Source of the DNA: Methylomonas sp. LW13
GTDB lineage: Bacteria > Pseudomonadota > Gammaproteobacteria > Methylococcales > Methylomonadaceae
Direction of reading: 5' to 3'
DNA length: 64,000 nt
NCBI RefSeq assembly: GCF_016865255.1
Contig: NZ_CP033381.1
Location: forward strand, 2,914,001-2,978,000
Positions within the stretch are counted from its first letter, which is position 1, and each line of letters starts with the position of its first letter. Position numbers and translations under genes: made by a program. The notes beneath the pieces were generated by a model. It was not told the DNA's origin, searched no databases, and saw only the letters and a program-made list of their open reading frames with translations. Below, one piece after another: positions 1 through 7,878 of the stretch.

Positions 1-1271
1 GCTTCGTCAGCGACTAACCATAAATTGAATAAGGCGTCGCCGTGTTGATCGAGTACCTGAATGCCATAGGTTTGATCATCACGGCTGACAAACCAAATCT
101 GCTGCGTTTTGCGCCAGTCGATGTGCAAATGAAAGGCGTTGTTGACGATACTCACCCAGCCGTTTTTGCTTTGCAAATCAGCGGCGTTGATCAACAGTTC
201 CGCCACGGCGCCCGCTTCGCTGCGCACGACGGCGCGTAATTTGCCCCACCCCTGGAGTGACACAAGTAAACGTTCATGACTGTCTGGGGTTGCCCGTTGC
301 GCGCAGAACAGGCCGGCTTGATCGCCCGGCGTGGACTGGCTGACGGCATCGAGAATCTCCGCCAGCGGTTGCGCGAAGTATGCTGCCGCCTGTTGCCATG
401 TCACCTTGGGCGTGTCGCGCAAATATTGCCGCACACAAGCTTTCCAGCCCTCCAGACCCATGCTCAGCGAACGCCCCGCCTGCTCGCCTGCGCGGGTTTC
501 GCCGGTCATGGCGTCATATTTATTGGCATAGCCGCGCGGTGTTACCATCAACCCTGCACGGACGAAGGTGCTGCTATTGCCGACCAACACCGTGGTCAAC
601 ATGCCGATGTCGCAATCGGCCATCTCCGCTAAGCGTACGAGCTGGATGTGTTGCCGAGCACGATAACCGGATTTAACGATGGCAACCGGCGTGTCCGGGC
701 TCCGATGACGCAGCAATATAGTTTGCGCTTCGACGATATGCTGCGTGCGGCGACCGCTTTTCGGGTTATACAAAGCTACCACGAAATCCCCGCGCGCCGC
801 GCTTTCCAGGCGGCGGGCGATCACCGGCCAAGGCGTCAACAAGTCGGACAGCGAGATCGAACAAAAATCATGGGTCAGCGGCGCTCCGACCAGGGATGCG
901 CAACTCGACAACGCGGTACTACCGGGGACCACTTCCACCTGAATCGGATCATCCGGCGTCCAACCACTGTCCAGCAGCAGTTCGTAAGTAGGCCCGGCCA
1001 TGCCGTAAACACCGATATCGCCGGACGACACCATAGCGACGATTTTGCCCTGCTTGGCATGTTCATACGCTTCGATACTGCGATCGAGTTCTTCGGTCAT
1101 ACCTTTTTTGATGACTTCCTTGCCATCGAGCAAGTCTTGCACCAGTTTGATGTAGGTGCTGTAACCAATCACCACGTCCGCTTCCGCAATCGCTTGGCGA
1201 GCGCGGGCAGTCATGTGCTCATGCGCGCCGGGGCCGATACCCACCAGTAAAATTTTGCCTGCTTTTTTCAT
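1..1271 (-). CDS. cobJ: CobJ/CbiH precorrin-3B C17-methyltransferase with C-terminal HemS/ChuX-like domain (partial, runs off the left edge)
   Basis: Starts at ATG 1269-1271, overlapping the cobE stop by 3 nt, and stays open to the window edge (423 complete codons). Residues 1 to about 245 are a tetrapyrrole methyltransferase of the CobJ/CbiH type: LLVGIGPGAHEHMTARA near the start, SSGDIGVYGMAGP, VVPGSTALSSCASLVGAPL and VALYNPKSGRR. It should methylate C17 and contract the ring, using SAM, in the cytoplasm. After a linker, about residues 290-423 read like a heme-utilization (HemS/ChuX) domain, with FHLHIDWRKTQQIWFVSRD and GIQVLDQHGDALFNLW. CobJ enzymes alone are about 240-250 aa, so this is a fusion. 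The methyltransferase call is firm; the second domain is by pattern only and its role is unknown. Last visible gene of the B12 operon. Confidence 0.9.
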   Translation of the reverse strand, partial: MKKAGKILLVGIGPGAHEHMTARARQAIAEADVVIGYSTYIKLVQDLLDGKEVIKKGMTEELDRSIEAYEHAKQGKIVAMVSSGDIGVYGMAGPTYELLLDSGWTPDDPIQVEVVPGSTALSSCASLVGAPLTHDFCSISLSDLLTPWPVIARRLESAARGDFVVALYNPKSGRRTQHIVEAQTILLRHRSPDTPVAIVKSGYRARQHIQLVRLAEMADCDIGMLTTVLVGNSSTFVRAGLMVTPRGYANKYDAMTGETRAGEQAGRSLSMGLEGWKACVRQYLRDTPKVTWQQAAAYFAQPLAEILDAVSQSTPGDQAGLFCAQRATPDSHERLLVSLQGWGKLRAVVRSEAGAVAELLINAADLQSKNGWVSIVNNAFHLHIDWRKTQQIWFVSRDDQTYGIQVLDQHGDALFNLWLVADE

Positions 1272-1660
1272 TTGATTCTCGCTATCGAAACGGTGGCGTT
1301 CTTGCCGTCCGTGCCGCAATATTTATGTTTCTCGACCAGTAAATCCGACAATTCGGCATTGGCCGCTCTCAAAGCGGCCGCTTCCGCCACAGCCGGAGTA
1401 CCCATGTATTTCATGACCACCTCGGATGGATTCGGTACCGGGATGGTGGCCAGAGCCTCAGCCGGATAAAAATACAGCGGCCAATCGTATATCTGGGCTA
1501 GTTGTAACAAGGCTGCTTCATCATTTTTTTTGTCGATGCTGGCCAAGCCGGCTACCGTAGATACATCGAGCCCGCAACGCCACAAGGCCTGGGCCAAGGC
1601 TTGCCGCAAGGTATCCAGGCTGGCATTGCGGTCGCAACCCATGCCAATCATGACTTTCAT
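1268..1660 (-). CDS. cobE: CobE / CbiG C-terminal-domain protein
   Basis: A 130-aa protein starting MKVMIGMGCDRNASLDTL, the typical start of CobE and of the CbiG C-terminal domain (G-x-G-C followed by a helix). In CbiG this domain cooperates with the N-terminal half in opening the A-ring delta-lactone of cobalt-precorrin-5A. Here the two halves are separate consecutive genes. I chose ATG 1658-1660 because the frame upstream of it overlaps the preceding gene and reads as shadow sequence. The stop (1268-1270) overlaps the cobJ ATG, which suggests translational coupling. The 4-nt gap to the upstream cbiG half supports a common transcript. Confidence 0.88.
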   Translation of the reverse strand: MKVMIGMGCDRNASLDTLRQALAQALWRCGLDVSTVAGLASIDKKNDEAALLQLAQIYDWPLYFYPAEALATIPVPNPSEVVMKYMGTPAVAEAAALRAANAELSDLLVEKHKYCGTDGKNATVSIARIK

Positions 1661-1664
1661 ACAC

Positions 1665-2402
1665 TTACGCTTGATCCGTGGGCGGCCTATACACCACCAA
1701 TCGCTCAGCCAGTTGTTGCCAAACGGCCGGATCGATGGCCCGGTGTGTAACCCATAAAACCGACCGGTATTGTTCGGTATCAACGTCCTCGAAACGCTGG
1801 AACAGATGAATATTGGCCGGTAACGGCGATGGCCGCGTCCACCAATTTGAGCTGCCGGCTTCCTGCACGAAGGCAATCGGCAGTTGATTGACCACGTCCG
1901 CCGACACACGCGTGATGTTGACCTTAGGGGCTTCCACTTGCCAGCCCAGTTCACGGCCCAAGATATCCACCGGAATGGTTTTGCCCACGTCCGATGCGGT
2001 GGTCAGTACCGGCGTGGCATTTAGCAACGCGGCGACCTTTTCGGCATAAGCATTGGCACCGCCGACATGGCCGGATAGCACCGGGATCACGAATTCGGCG
2101 GCATCGTCGATCAACAGCACACCGGGATCCACATCCTTGGATTTAAGATGCGGCGCAATCAGCCGTACCACCGCACCGAGCGACACCAGAAAAATAATTT
2201 GGTCGTAGGATGCGAACAGATCGCCGATTTGCGCGCTCAATGCCCCCTGATAAACCCGGCGCGAATTAGCAAAATCACCCAAATGCTCGGCTTGTTTCTC
2301 CGACACCACCACCTCCGCTTCGGGGAGTTGTGGCGCCAGGCGAGTGGCAATCCCGGCGCCGTGTTTGGTAATCGCCACCAGGGCGACACGCACTTCATTC
2401 AT
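1665..2402 (-). CDS. cbiG: CbiG N-terminal half (cobalt-precorrin-5A hydrolase)
   Basis: 245 aa with the CbiG N-terminal and central domains: VALVAITKHGAGIATRLA at the start, IIFLVSLGAVVRLIAPHL, and the family block VIPVLSGHVGGANAYAEKVA followed by PVLTTASDVG. The family hydrolyses the A-ring lactone of cobalt-precorrin-5A and releases acetaldehyde. A full CbiG is about 330-350 aa; the missing C-terminal part is encoded by the next gene (cobE-like), so the enzyme is split. It overlaps the end of cobI by 8 nt. The presence of CbiG indicates the early-cobalt (anaerobic-type) route. Confidence 0.9.
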   Translation of the reverse strand: MNEVRVALVAITKHGAGIATRLAPQLPEAEVVVSEKQAEHLGDFANSRRVYQGALSAQIGDLFASYDQIIFLVSLGAVVRLIAPHLKSKDVDPGVLLIDDAAEFVIPVLSGHVGGANAYAEKVAALLNATPVLTTASDVGKTIPVDILGRELGWQVEAPKVNITRVSADVVNQLPIAFVQEAGSSNWWTRPSPLPANIHLFQRFEDVDTEQYRSVLWVTHRAIDPAVWQQLAERLVVYRPPTDQA

Positions 2403-3171
2403 CGATTGAGTCCTTTTTCTTGCGGCAACCGCGCTGCATTTCGCTGCGCTGACGGCCTGGGTTTTTGATGATCAGTAACGACAGATAATTGACCTTTTGC
2501 CCCTCGAGGCTGGCGATGTCGTGCACCATGCGTTCTTCCGGCGCCCCGGCTTTTTCGATAAACCAGCCTTGACCGAGCAAATCACGGCGGCGCAGCAAAT
2601 CGATTACATCGTCCAGCAAAGGTTTGACCTTAAGCAGCACCAAGGTGTCGAAATCCTCGAGCAGGCGTTCAATCTGATCAATGCCGTATCCGGCGGGGAT
2701 GATGGCGATAGTGTCATCAACATCAGCCAGCGGTTCGCCACTACGCGCCGCAGCGGCATGAAACGACGACACCCCCGGCACGACTTCCACGGTGACATCG
2801 GCTTGCAAAGCACGCACGCTGCGTTGCAAATGGCCGAAAGTGGAATAGGTCGAGGCGTCGCCCTCCACCAGAAACAACACATCCTCGCCGCGTTGTAATA
2901 GTGCCAACACGGTTTGTGCTGCTGCCAGCCAGTAACGGGCCAGAATCTCGGCATCGTGAGTCATTGGAAAATGCAGCTCGCTATGTTCGACAGGCAGTTT
3001 CAGGCCGGCGCGCAAGGCTATATTCAAGGCATAACTGTCGCTATTTTTCTTGCGTACCGGATAGGTCCAGTGCCGGGACCCCGATAGTAAGTCCCAGGCA
3101 CGGCGGGTAATCAGGCCAGGGTCGCCGGGGCCGAGTGAGACGCCGTAGAGTGTGCCGAGTTTAGTGTTCAT
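2395..3171 (-). CDS. cobI: Precorrin-2 / cobalt-factor II C20-methyltransferase (CobI/CbiL)
   Basis: 258 aa SAM-dependent tetrapyrrole methyltransferase. The N-terminal LYGVSLGPGDPGLITRRAW is the CobI/CbiL signature; LFLVEGDASTYSTFGHL and VEVVPGVSSFHAAAARSGEPL are the SAM/substrate loops. It methylates C20 of the cobalt-loaded precorrin-2 ring, the first committed methylation of the branch. The C-terminus has a short basic tail (RGCRKKKDSIDE) beyond the usual fold. Starts at ATG 3169-3171 inside the last codons of cobL (11-nt overlap) and overlaps cbiG by 8 nt, so translation is probably coupled through this part of the operon. Confidence 0.93.
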   Translation of the reverse strand: MNTKLGTLYGVSLGPGDPGLITRRAWDLLSGSRHWTYPVRKKNSDSYALNIALRAGLKLPVEHSELHFPMTHDAEILARYWLAAAQTVLALLQRGEDVLFLVEGDASTYSTFGHLQRSVRALQADVTVEVVPGVSSFHAAAARSGEPLADVDDTIAIIPAGYGIDQIERLLEDFDTLVLLKVKPLLDDVIDLLRRRDLLGQGWFIEKAGAPEERMVHDIASLEGQKVNYLSLLIIKNPGRQRSEMQRGCRKKKDSIDE

Positions 3172-4468
3172 CGTGACCGAATAATATGGGCTGCAAAGAA
3201 TGGGTGGCAGATACGATCCACACTGGATTTTCGGCCTGCATGCGATGCATATTGAGAATCGGGCTACTACGCGAGGCTTGAATCTGACAGACGTCCCAGT
3301 CTGCGCCGAGTTGTTTCAGGGTATCGACGGCGGTGGACAGGTTTTCCAGCGTGACGAAGTTCATCACCAGCCAACCCGCCGGGCGCAAACGCCCTAAACA
3401 CAAGGCTATCAATTCCGCCAATTCGCCACCGGAACCGCCGATGAATACTGCATCCGGATCGGGCCAGGTGTCGAGAAATTGCGGCGCCTTGCCATGCACG
3501 AAGCTGTAATTGCTGATACCCCAGGCAGCCTGATTCTGTTCGACATTAGCCATGTCATCGGCGTTTTTTTCGATGGCAAAGACATGACCCTCCGAACACA
3601 GCCGCGCCGCCTCCAAACCCACCGATCCGGAGCCGGCGCCGATGTCCCAGACAATACTTCGACGCGCCAATTGCATCCTCGCCAACGATACCGCACGCAC
3701 TTCGCGTTTAGTGATCAGGCCTTTTTCCGGCTTGCGCTGCTGAAAGCTGTCGTCGCTGACGCCAAACAATACCGGTGCGGACAAAGCCGTTTTACGTTTT
3801 AGAATGACGATGTTGGGATCGAGATAACGGCTTTGAGCGACCTCCGCGATACTCAGCCAGGCGTTGACTTGCTGTTGCGGCTGCTTTAGAGCTTCAGCAA
3901 TCGCCATTTCGAACGCATCAGCCAAGCCTTCGATTTGCAATAAGCGGGCGATACGTGCTGGGGTGTTGTCCGGGCTGGTCAATATCGCCAGCAAATCGTG
4001 TTGGCGGCAGCGCTGGGCTAATTCGTACAAGCCATGTTCCGGCGTGGCCCCGCGCAGCCATTCACCGGCATCCTTACTGTGGATCGAAACGATAGCAGCG
4101 GCTTGCCAAGACAATTTCAACTCGGCAAAAGCCAATTGCAGGGTGCTCAGATTGGGCAGGATACTCACACGGCTGGATTCCAGTTTGCCGGCCAGAAACC
4201 CGGCGATGCCGTGACACAAGGGGTCACCAGTAGCCAGTACCGCGACCGCTTCATTTTGTGCCAACGCGGCATTGATCCAGTCCGGCACTTGTTTGATTTG
4301 CCCGGTTAAGTCGTAGTGTCTGGCTTCAATGATGTCATCAGCCAGCGTTGCCAGCAGACGGCTACCGGCAATGACATGTTTGGCTTCGCGCAATGCCTGC
4401 AAGGCCTCCTGGCTCAGGCTGGCGACGCCGTTGTCTAGTACGCCGATAAAACTGCACATCGCTTGCAT
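3161..4468 (-). CDS. cobL: Fused CobL (CbiE-CbiT) precorrin-6B C5,C15-methyltransferase/decarboxylase
   Basis: 435 aa from ATG 4466-4468, which is preceded by AGGA at about 7-10 nt; an upstream in-frame ATG lies inside cbiD and is less likely. Residues 1 to about 200 are the CbiE tetrapyrrole methyltransferase (LREAKHVIAGSRLLATL; VAVLATGDPLCHGIAGFL). About 215-435 are a CbiT-type Rossmann methyltransferase that opens with LITKREVRAVSLARMQL and has the SAM loop WDIGAGSGSVGLEAARL. The fused enzyme methylates C5 and C15 and decarboxylates the C12 acetate. Fusion is the CobL arrangement; enteric bacteria have separate cbiE and cbiT. The stop overlaps the cobI start. Confidence 0.93.
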   Translation of the reverse strand: MQAMCSFIGVLDNGVASLSQEALQALREAKHVIAGSRLLATLADDIIEARHYDLTGQIKQVPDWINAALAQNEAVAVLATGDPLCHGIAGFLAGKLESSRVSILPNLSTLQLAFAELKLSWQAAAIVSIHSKDAGEWLRGATPEHGLYELAQRCRQHDLLAILTSPDNTPARIARLLQIEGLADAFEMAIAEALKQPQQQVNAWLSIAEVAQSRYLDPNIVILKRKTALSAPVLFGVSDDSFQQRKPEKGLITKREVRAVSLARMQLARRSIVWDIGAGSGSVGLEAARLCSEGHVFAIEKNADDMANVEQNQAAWGISNYSFVHGKAPQFLDTWPDPDAVFIGGSGGELAELIALCLGRLRPAGWLVMNFVTLENLSTAVDTLKQLGADWDVCQIQASRSSPILNMHRMQAENPVWIVSATHSLQPILFGHDEH

Positions 4469-4470
4469 GA

Positions 4471-5574
4471 TCAATTCCTGCCGGCTTCGGCCAGTTTGTT
4501 GCCATCGAAATCGCACACCAGAACACTGATGTGAAAACCGCCGGGATAACGGTTTTCCAAGGTGGCGATGACTCGGTTAGCCAGTTCGACATGAAATTCG
4601 TATTCCAATCCCAGCTCGGCCATGCATTCGGAGGCGTAACGAGCGGTTTCCTGGGCGGCGATGGCGTCGCATACATCGTCCGGCGCTCCGATGCTGCGGG
4701 CAATGTCGGCCACCAGTTCCACATCGACTGGGGCGCGACCGGCATGCGTAATGGTTTCACCCTGAGCCATTTTGGTCAGCTTGCCGACCATACCGCCAAT
4801 GATGATGTTTTGAATGCCGCAACGAGCGGCGGTGTCCAGTGCCGGTGTCAGAAAGTCACCCATTTGCACGAAACAGCTTTCATCCAGGTCGGGCAATTCG
4901 CGCATCACGAATTTCTCGGTGCGGCCGCCGGTGGTCAGCACCACGCTAGCCTGCCCCTGATTGGCCGCAACTTCCACGCCTTGCACCACGCTAGCCCGAA
5001 ACGCCGCCGTGGAATACGGATGCACGATTCCGGTCGTACCTAGAATCGAAATACCGCCGATAATGCCCAAACGATAATTCAGGGTTTTTTTCGCCATCTC
5101 TTCGCCGCCCGGCACCGAGATCGTTACCTGTAGACCTCGGGTTTTTAGCGCTTCGGCGGCGATCAGACGGATGTTATCCTCGATATTTTTGCGCGGAACC
5201 GGATTGATGGCCGGACCGCCGACCGCCAGCCCCAAACCGGGCCGAGTGATCAGGCCTATGCCCGCGCCGCCTTGCAATACGATAGTATCCGGTTGTTCTA
5301 TCCACATCACATCCGCCGTCAGCCGAGCGCGATGGGTGCAGTCCGGATCGTCGCCGGCGTCTTTTTCGATGACAGCATGTGCTCGGTCGTTCTGTACGAA
5401 GCTTTCTTCGACTTTGAATGCCACGTCTTGCCCATTGGGCAGCACGCAGTCGATAGTGTCCGGCACGCGCCCATTCAGCAAACCCTGCACTGCCGCCCGT
5501 GCCGCTGCCGCCGAACAGGCGCCGGTGGTGTAACCCTTGCGGGTACCTTTGGGTTTGCGTTCCGGCATTGCCAT
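4471..5574 (-). CDS. cbiD: CbiD, cobalt-precorrin-5B C1-methyltransferase
   Basis: 367 aa, normal CbiD length. The N-terminal KGYTTGACSAAAARAA block, the LPNGQDVAF segment and the Gly-rich VLQGGAGIGLITRPGLGL followed by NPVPRKNI are hallmarks of CbiD, which uses SAM to methylate C1 of the ring after CbiG has opened the lactone. CbiD belongs to the early-cobalt pathway; its partner reductase (CbiJ/CobK) is not in the window. A second possible start lies two codons in (MPERKP). The gene sits 2 nt before the cobL start and 4 nt after cobH, in the same operon. Confidence 0.94.
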   Translation of the reverse strand: MAMPERKPKGTRKGYTTGACSAAAARAAVQGLLNGRVPDTIDCVLPNGQDVAFKVEESFVQNDRAHAVIEKDAGDDPDCTHRARLTADVMWIEQPDTIVLQGGAGIGLITRPGLGLAVGGPAINPVPRKNIEDNIRLIAAEALKTRGLQVTISVPGGEEMAKKTLNYRLGIIGGISILGTTGIVHPYSTAAFRASVVQGVEVAANQGQASVVLTTGGRTEKFVMRELPDLDESCFVQMGDFLTPALDTAARCGIQNIIIGGMVGKLTKMAQGETITHAGRAPVDVELVADIARSIGAPDDVCDAIAAQETARYASECMAELGLEYEFHVELANRVIATLENRYPGGFHISVLVCDFDGNKLAEAGRN

Positions 5575-5578
5575 GCTA

Positions 5579-6247
5579 TCAGCCGTTTTTCTGCCGGGTT
5601 TCCGCCAAGCTCAACAAGGCATGAATCGCCGCGACGACCAAGGTCGAGCCGCCTTTACGTCCACGGGTGATGATCCATGACACATCGGCTAATTCGGCGA
5701 GTAAATCCTTGGATTCCGCTGCAGAGACAAAACCGACTGGCATCCCGACGATCAGTGCCGGCTTGACGCCTTCTTCTTTGATCATCCGCAACACTTCCAA
5801 CAGCGCGGTCGGTGCGTTGCCAACTGAGACGATACCGCCGGCGATTAAACCCAGGCGCTGCGCTTTACGCATGGCTTGTACCGCGCGGGTACTGTTGACC
5901 TGTTTGGCGGCGGCTATGACATCCGCATCGGCGATGAACTGGCGGGCGCTGATGCCAAAATGCGCCAGGCGCGGCTGCGATAAGCCGACGCAAATCATTT
6001 CCACGTCGGCAACGATCGGCGCACCATTTAAAATGGCTTGAGTACCATCTTCGACTGCATGCGCGGAAAACTCGGTCAGGCCATTAAACTCAAAATCCGC
6101 AGTGGCGTGGATCATGCGACGCACCACTTGCCATTGGCCGTGGGAATAATGGTGCTCGCCGACTTCGCGGTCGACGATGGCAAAGGAATCGTGTTCGATT
6201 TGTTGCCCAGCCTGGGTCAGTTGTTCGGTTTGAATGTTGTGGCTCAT
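5579..6247 (-). CDS. cobH: Precorrin-8X methylmutase (CobH/CbiC)
   Basis: 222 aa, slightly longer than typical CobH/CbiC (about 210). Family blocks include IVDREVGEHHYSHGQWQVVRR with RMIHATADFEF, where the His is the expected catalytic residue, NGAPIVADVEMICVGL, and ALIVGMPVGFVSAAESK. The enzyme migrates a methyl group from C11 to C12 to give (cobalt-)hydrogenobyrinate. Starts at ATG 6245-6247, 6 nt after the cbiX stop; the next gene begins 4 nt downstream. Confidence 0.93.
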   Translation of the reverse strand: MSHNIQTEQLTQAGQQIEHDSFAIVDREVGEHHYSHGQWQVVRRMIHATADFEFNGLTEFSAHAVEDGTQAILNGAPIVADVEMICVGLSQPRLAHFGISARQFIADADVIAAAKQVNSTRAVQAMRKAQRLGLIAGGIVSVGNAPTALLEVLRMIKEEGVKPALIVGMPVGFVSAAESKDLLAELADVSWIITRGRKGGSTLVVAAIHALLSLAETRQKNG

Positions 6248-6253
6248 GGCTAA

Positions 6254-7075
6254 TCAATGATGGTGGTGATGTTCGGCTTGCTCGCGATACTGACAGCCGT
6301 CGCATTCCAGCATTTTCGGCGCGAGCGGGTCCCAGGCTTCGGTAACCCGTTGATCAAGCAATTTAAAAATGGCCGGATCAAAACCAAAATAAGTGCCGGC
6401 ACCGAAGACAATCTGCGGATATTGGCTTTGCAAGCGTTCGATTTGTTTGCCGATGCGCTCGATCAGCAAGCCGGTAAACAGGTAATAGGGCAAAATCGCA
6501 ATCTGCGTCATGCCCAGTCGTACTTGACGTTGCACGGCGGTTTCCAAACGCGGATGGGTAATACCGGTGAAGGCAATGTCGACGAGTTCATGCTCGGTAG
6601 CTTCAAACAGCCAACGCGCTAATTTTGCCAATTCCCCGTTGGCGACTTTGTCGGAGGAGCCACGGCCTAAAATGATCACGCCGGTAGTTTTAGGATCCGG
6701 CATCGCCAGTGATTTAAGCGCTGAATTGAGCTGTTTTTGCAGTATGGCCAACAAGGTTTCGTTACTGCCTAGATGCGGCGCATAGATGAATTCGACGGTT
6801 GGAAATTTTTCGCGGGCTTCCTCGATATGCTCGGGGATCTCCATCTTCACATGCCCGGCGGCGCTGATGATCAGCGGTACGATTATCACGCGGCTAGATC
6901 CTTGCGCGGCGCGGCTCAATCCTTCTTCCAACAGCACCTCGGCGAGTTCGATATAGCACAACTCGATGCGCCAGTCAGGGTGTTGCGCCTGCCATTGTTG
7001 TTGAAATTCGCGAATTTCATCGTTGCCGGCCTGATTGCGCGATCCGTGGCCGACCAAGAGAACGGTGGTTGTCAT
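6254..7075 (-). CDS. cbiX: CbiX sirohydrochlorin cobaltochelatase with His5 tail
   Basis: 273 aa, the long two-domain CbiX form. VLLVGHGSRNQAGNDEI at the N-terminus and GVIILGRGSSDKVANGELA in the second half are the two chelatase-fold repeats; LIISAAGHVKMEIPEH carries a metal-binding His. It inserts Co2+ into sirohydrochlorin and so commits siroheme precursors to B12. The C-terminus has ECDGCQYREQAE followed by five consecutive His before the stop. C-x2-C and His-rich tails are known in some CbiX proteins as Fe-S or metal-holding segments. Gaps to both neighbours are 2-6 nt. Confidence 0.93.
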   Translation of the reverse strand: MTTTVLLVGHGSRNQAGNDEIREFQQQWQAQHPDWRIELCYIELAEVLLEEGLSRAAQGSSRVIIVPLIISAAGHVKMEIPEHIEEAREKFPTVEFIYAPHLGSNETLLAILQKQLNSALKSLAMPDPKTTGVIILGRGSSDKVANGELAKLARWLFEATEHELVDIAFTGITHPRLETAVQRQVRLGMTQIAILPYYLFTGLLIERIGKQIERLQSQYPQIVFGAGTYFGFDPAIFKLLDQRVTEAWDPLAPKMLECDGCQYREQAEHHHHH

Positions 7076-7077
7076 GC

Positions 7078-7878
7078 TTATTCCTTAGGCTGAGGCCGCT
7101 CGGCGCGGCGAAAACGATGCGTAAAACCGGCATCATAAAGTTTGGATTTTTTTAACGATGGCCAGTGCCTCGCGCCCAAGGTGGGGCTAATCACGATCAT
7201 GGCCTGACTGTTGATTTTGGCGGCCCGGCAGCGTTCGCGAATATCAGCCAGGGTGCCGCGAATAATCTGTTGTTCACCCGGCCAGCTGGCCTTATGAACC
7301 ACCAATACCGGGGAATCATCAGCCCAGTTGGCGGCTTTTAATTCGCGCTCGATCAAGGGCAACAAGGTGATCGATAAAAACAGGCACAGCGTGGTGTGAT
7401 GGCTGGCCAATTCTTGCAAGGATTCACCGTCCGGCATTGGTGTGCGGCCTTCAACGCGAGTCAAAATCACGGTCTGCGTGACTTCCGGCAAGGTCAGGCT
7501 TTCGACTGCGCAAGCCATCGCAGCAAATGCCGACGAGACGCCCGGCACTACTTCGACGGCAATGTTGGCCGCATCCAGTGGTTGCACCATTTCAATCAAT
7601 GCACCGTACAAGCCAGGGTCGCCGGTTTGCAGGCGAATGACGGTTTTGCCCGGACCGGCTTGTTCGGTCAGCCAGTTGGTAATCTGCTCCAAAGTCATGT
7701 CTTTGGAATCTTTGATCACGCAAGCGCTTGGTGCCCATTGCGTCGCTGCGGCCTGTACCAGAGAGCCTGCGAACAAAATGGCATCCGCTTTGGCAATTAA
7801 GTCGCGACCTTTGACAGTGATTAAATCAGGATCACCGGGACCTGCGCCGACAAACCATACTTTAGGTTGAGTGCTCAT
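7078..7878 (-). CDS. cobM: Precorrin-4 C11-methyltransferase (CobM/CbiF)
   Basis: 266 aa tetrapyrrole methyltransferase. VWFVGAGPGDPDLITVKGRDL is the classic CobM/CbiF N-terminus; RLQTGDPGLYGALIEMVQPL and VEVVPGVSSAFAAMACAVESL are the SAM and substrate loops, and TVILTRVEGRTPMPDGESL is a CobM-specific block. It methylates C11 of precorrin-4 or its cobalt form. The start at ATG 7876-7878 overlaps the cobB stop by 4 nt. The C-terminal tail after the fold is short and basic. Confidence 0.94.
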   Translation of the reverse strand: MSTQPKVWFVGAGPGDPDLITVKGRDLIAKADAILFAGSLVQAAATQWAPSACVIKDSKDMTLEQITNWLTEQAGPGKTVIRLQTGDPGLYGALIEMVQPLDAANIAVEVVPGVSSAFAAMACAVESLTLPEVTQTVILTRVEGRTPMPDGESLQELASHHTTLCLFLSITLLPLIERELKAANWADDSPVLVVHKASWPGEQQIIRGTLADIRERCRAAKINSQAMIVISPTLGARHWPSLKKSKLYDAGFTHRFRRAERPQPKE

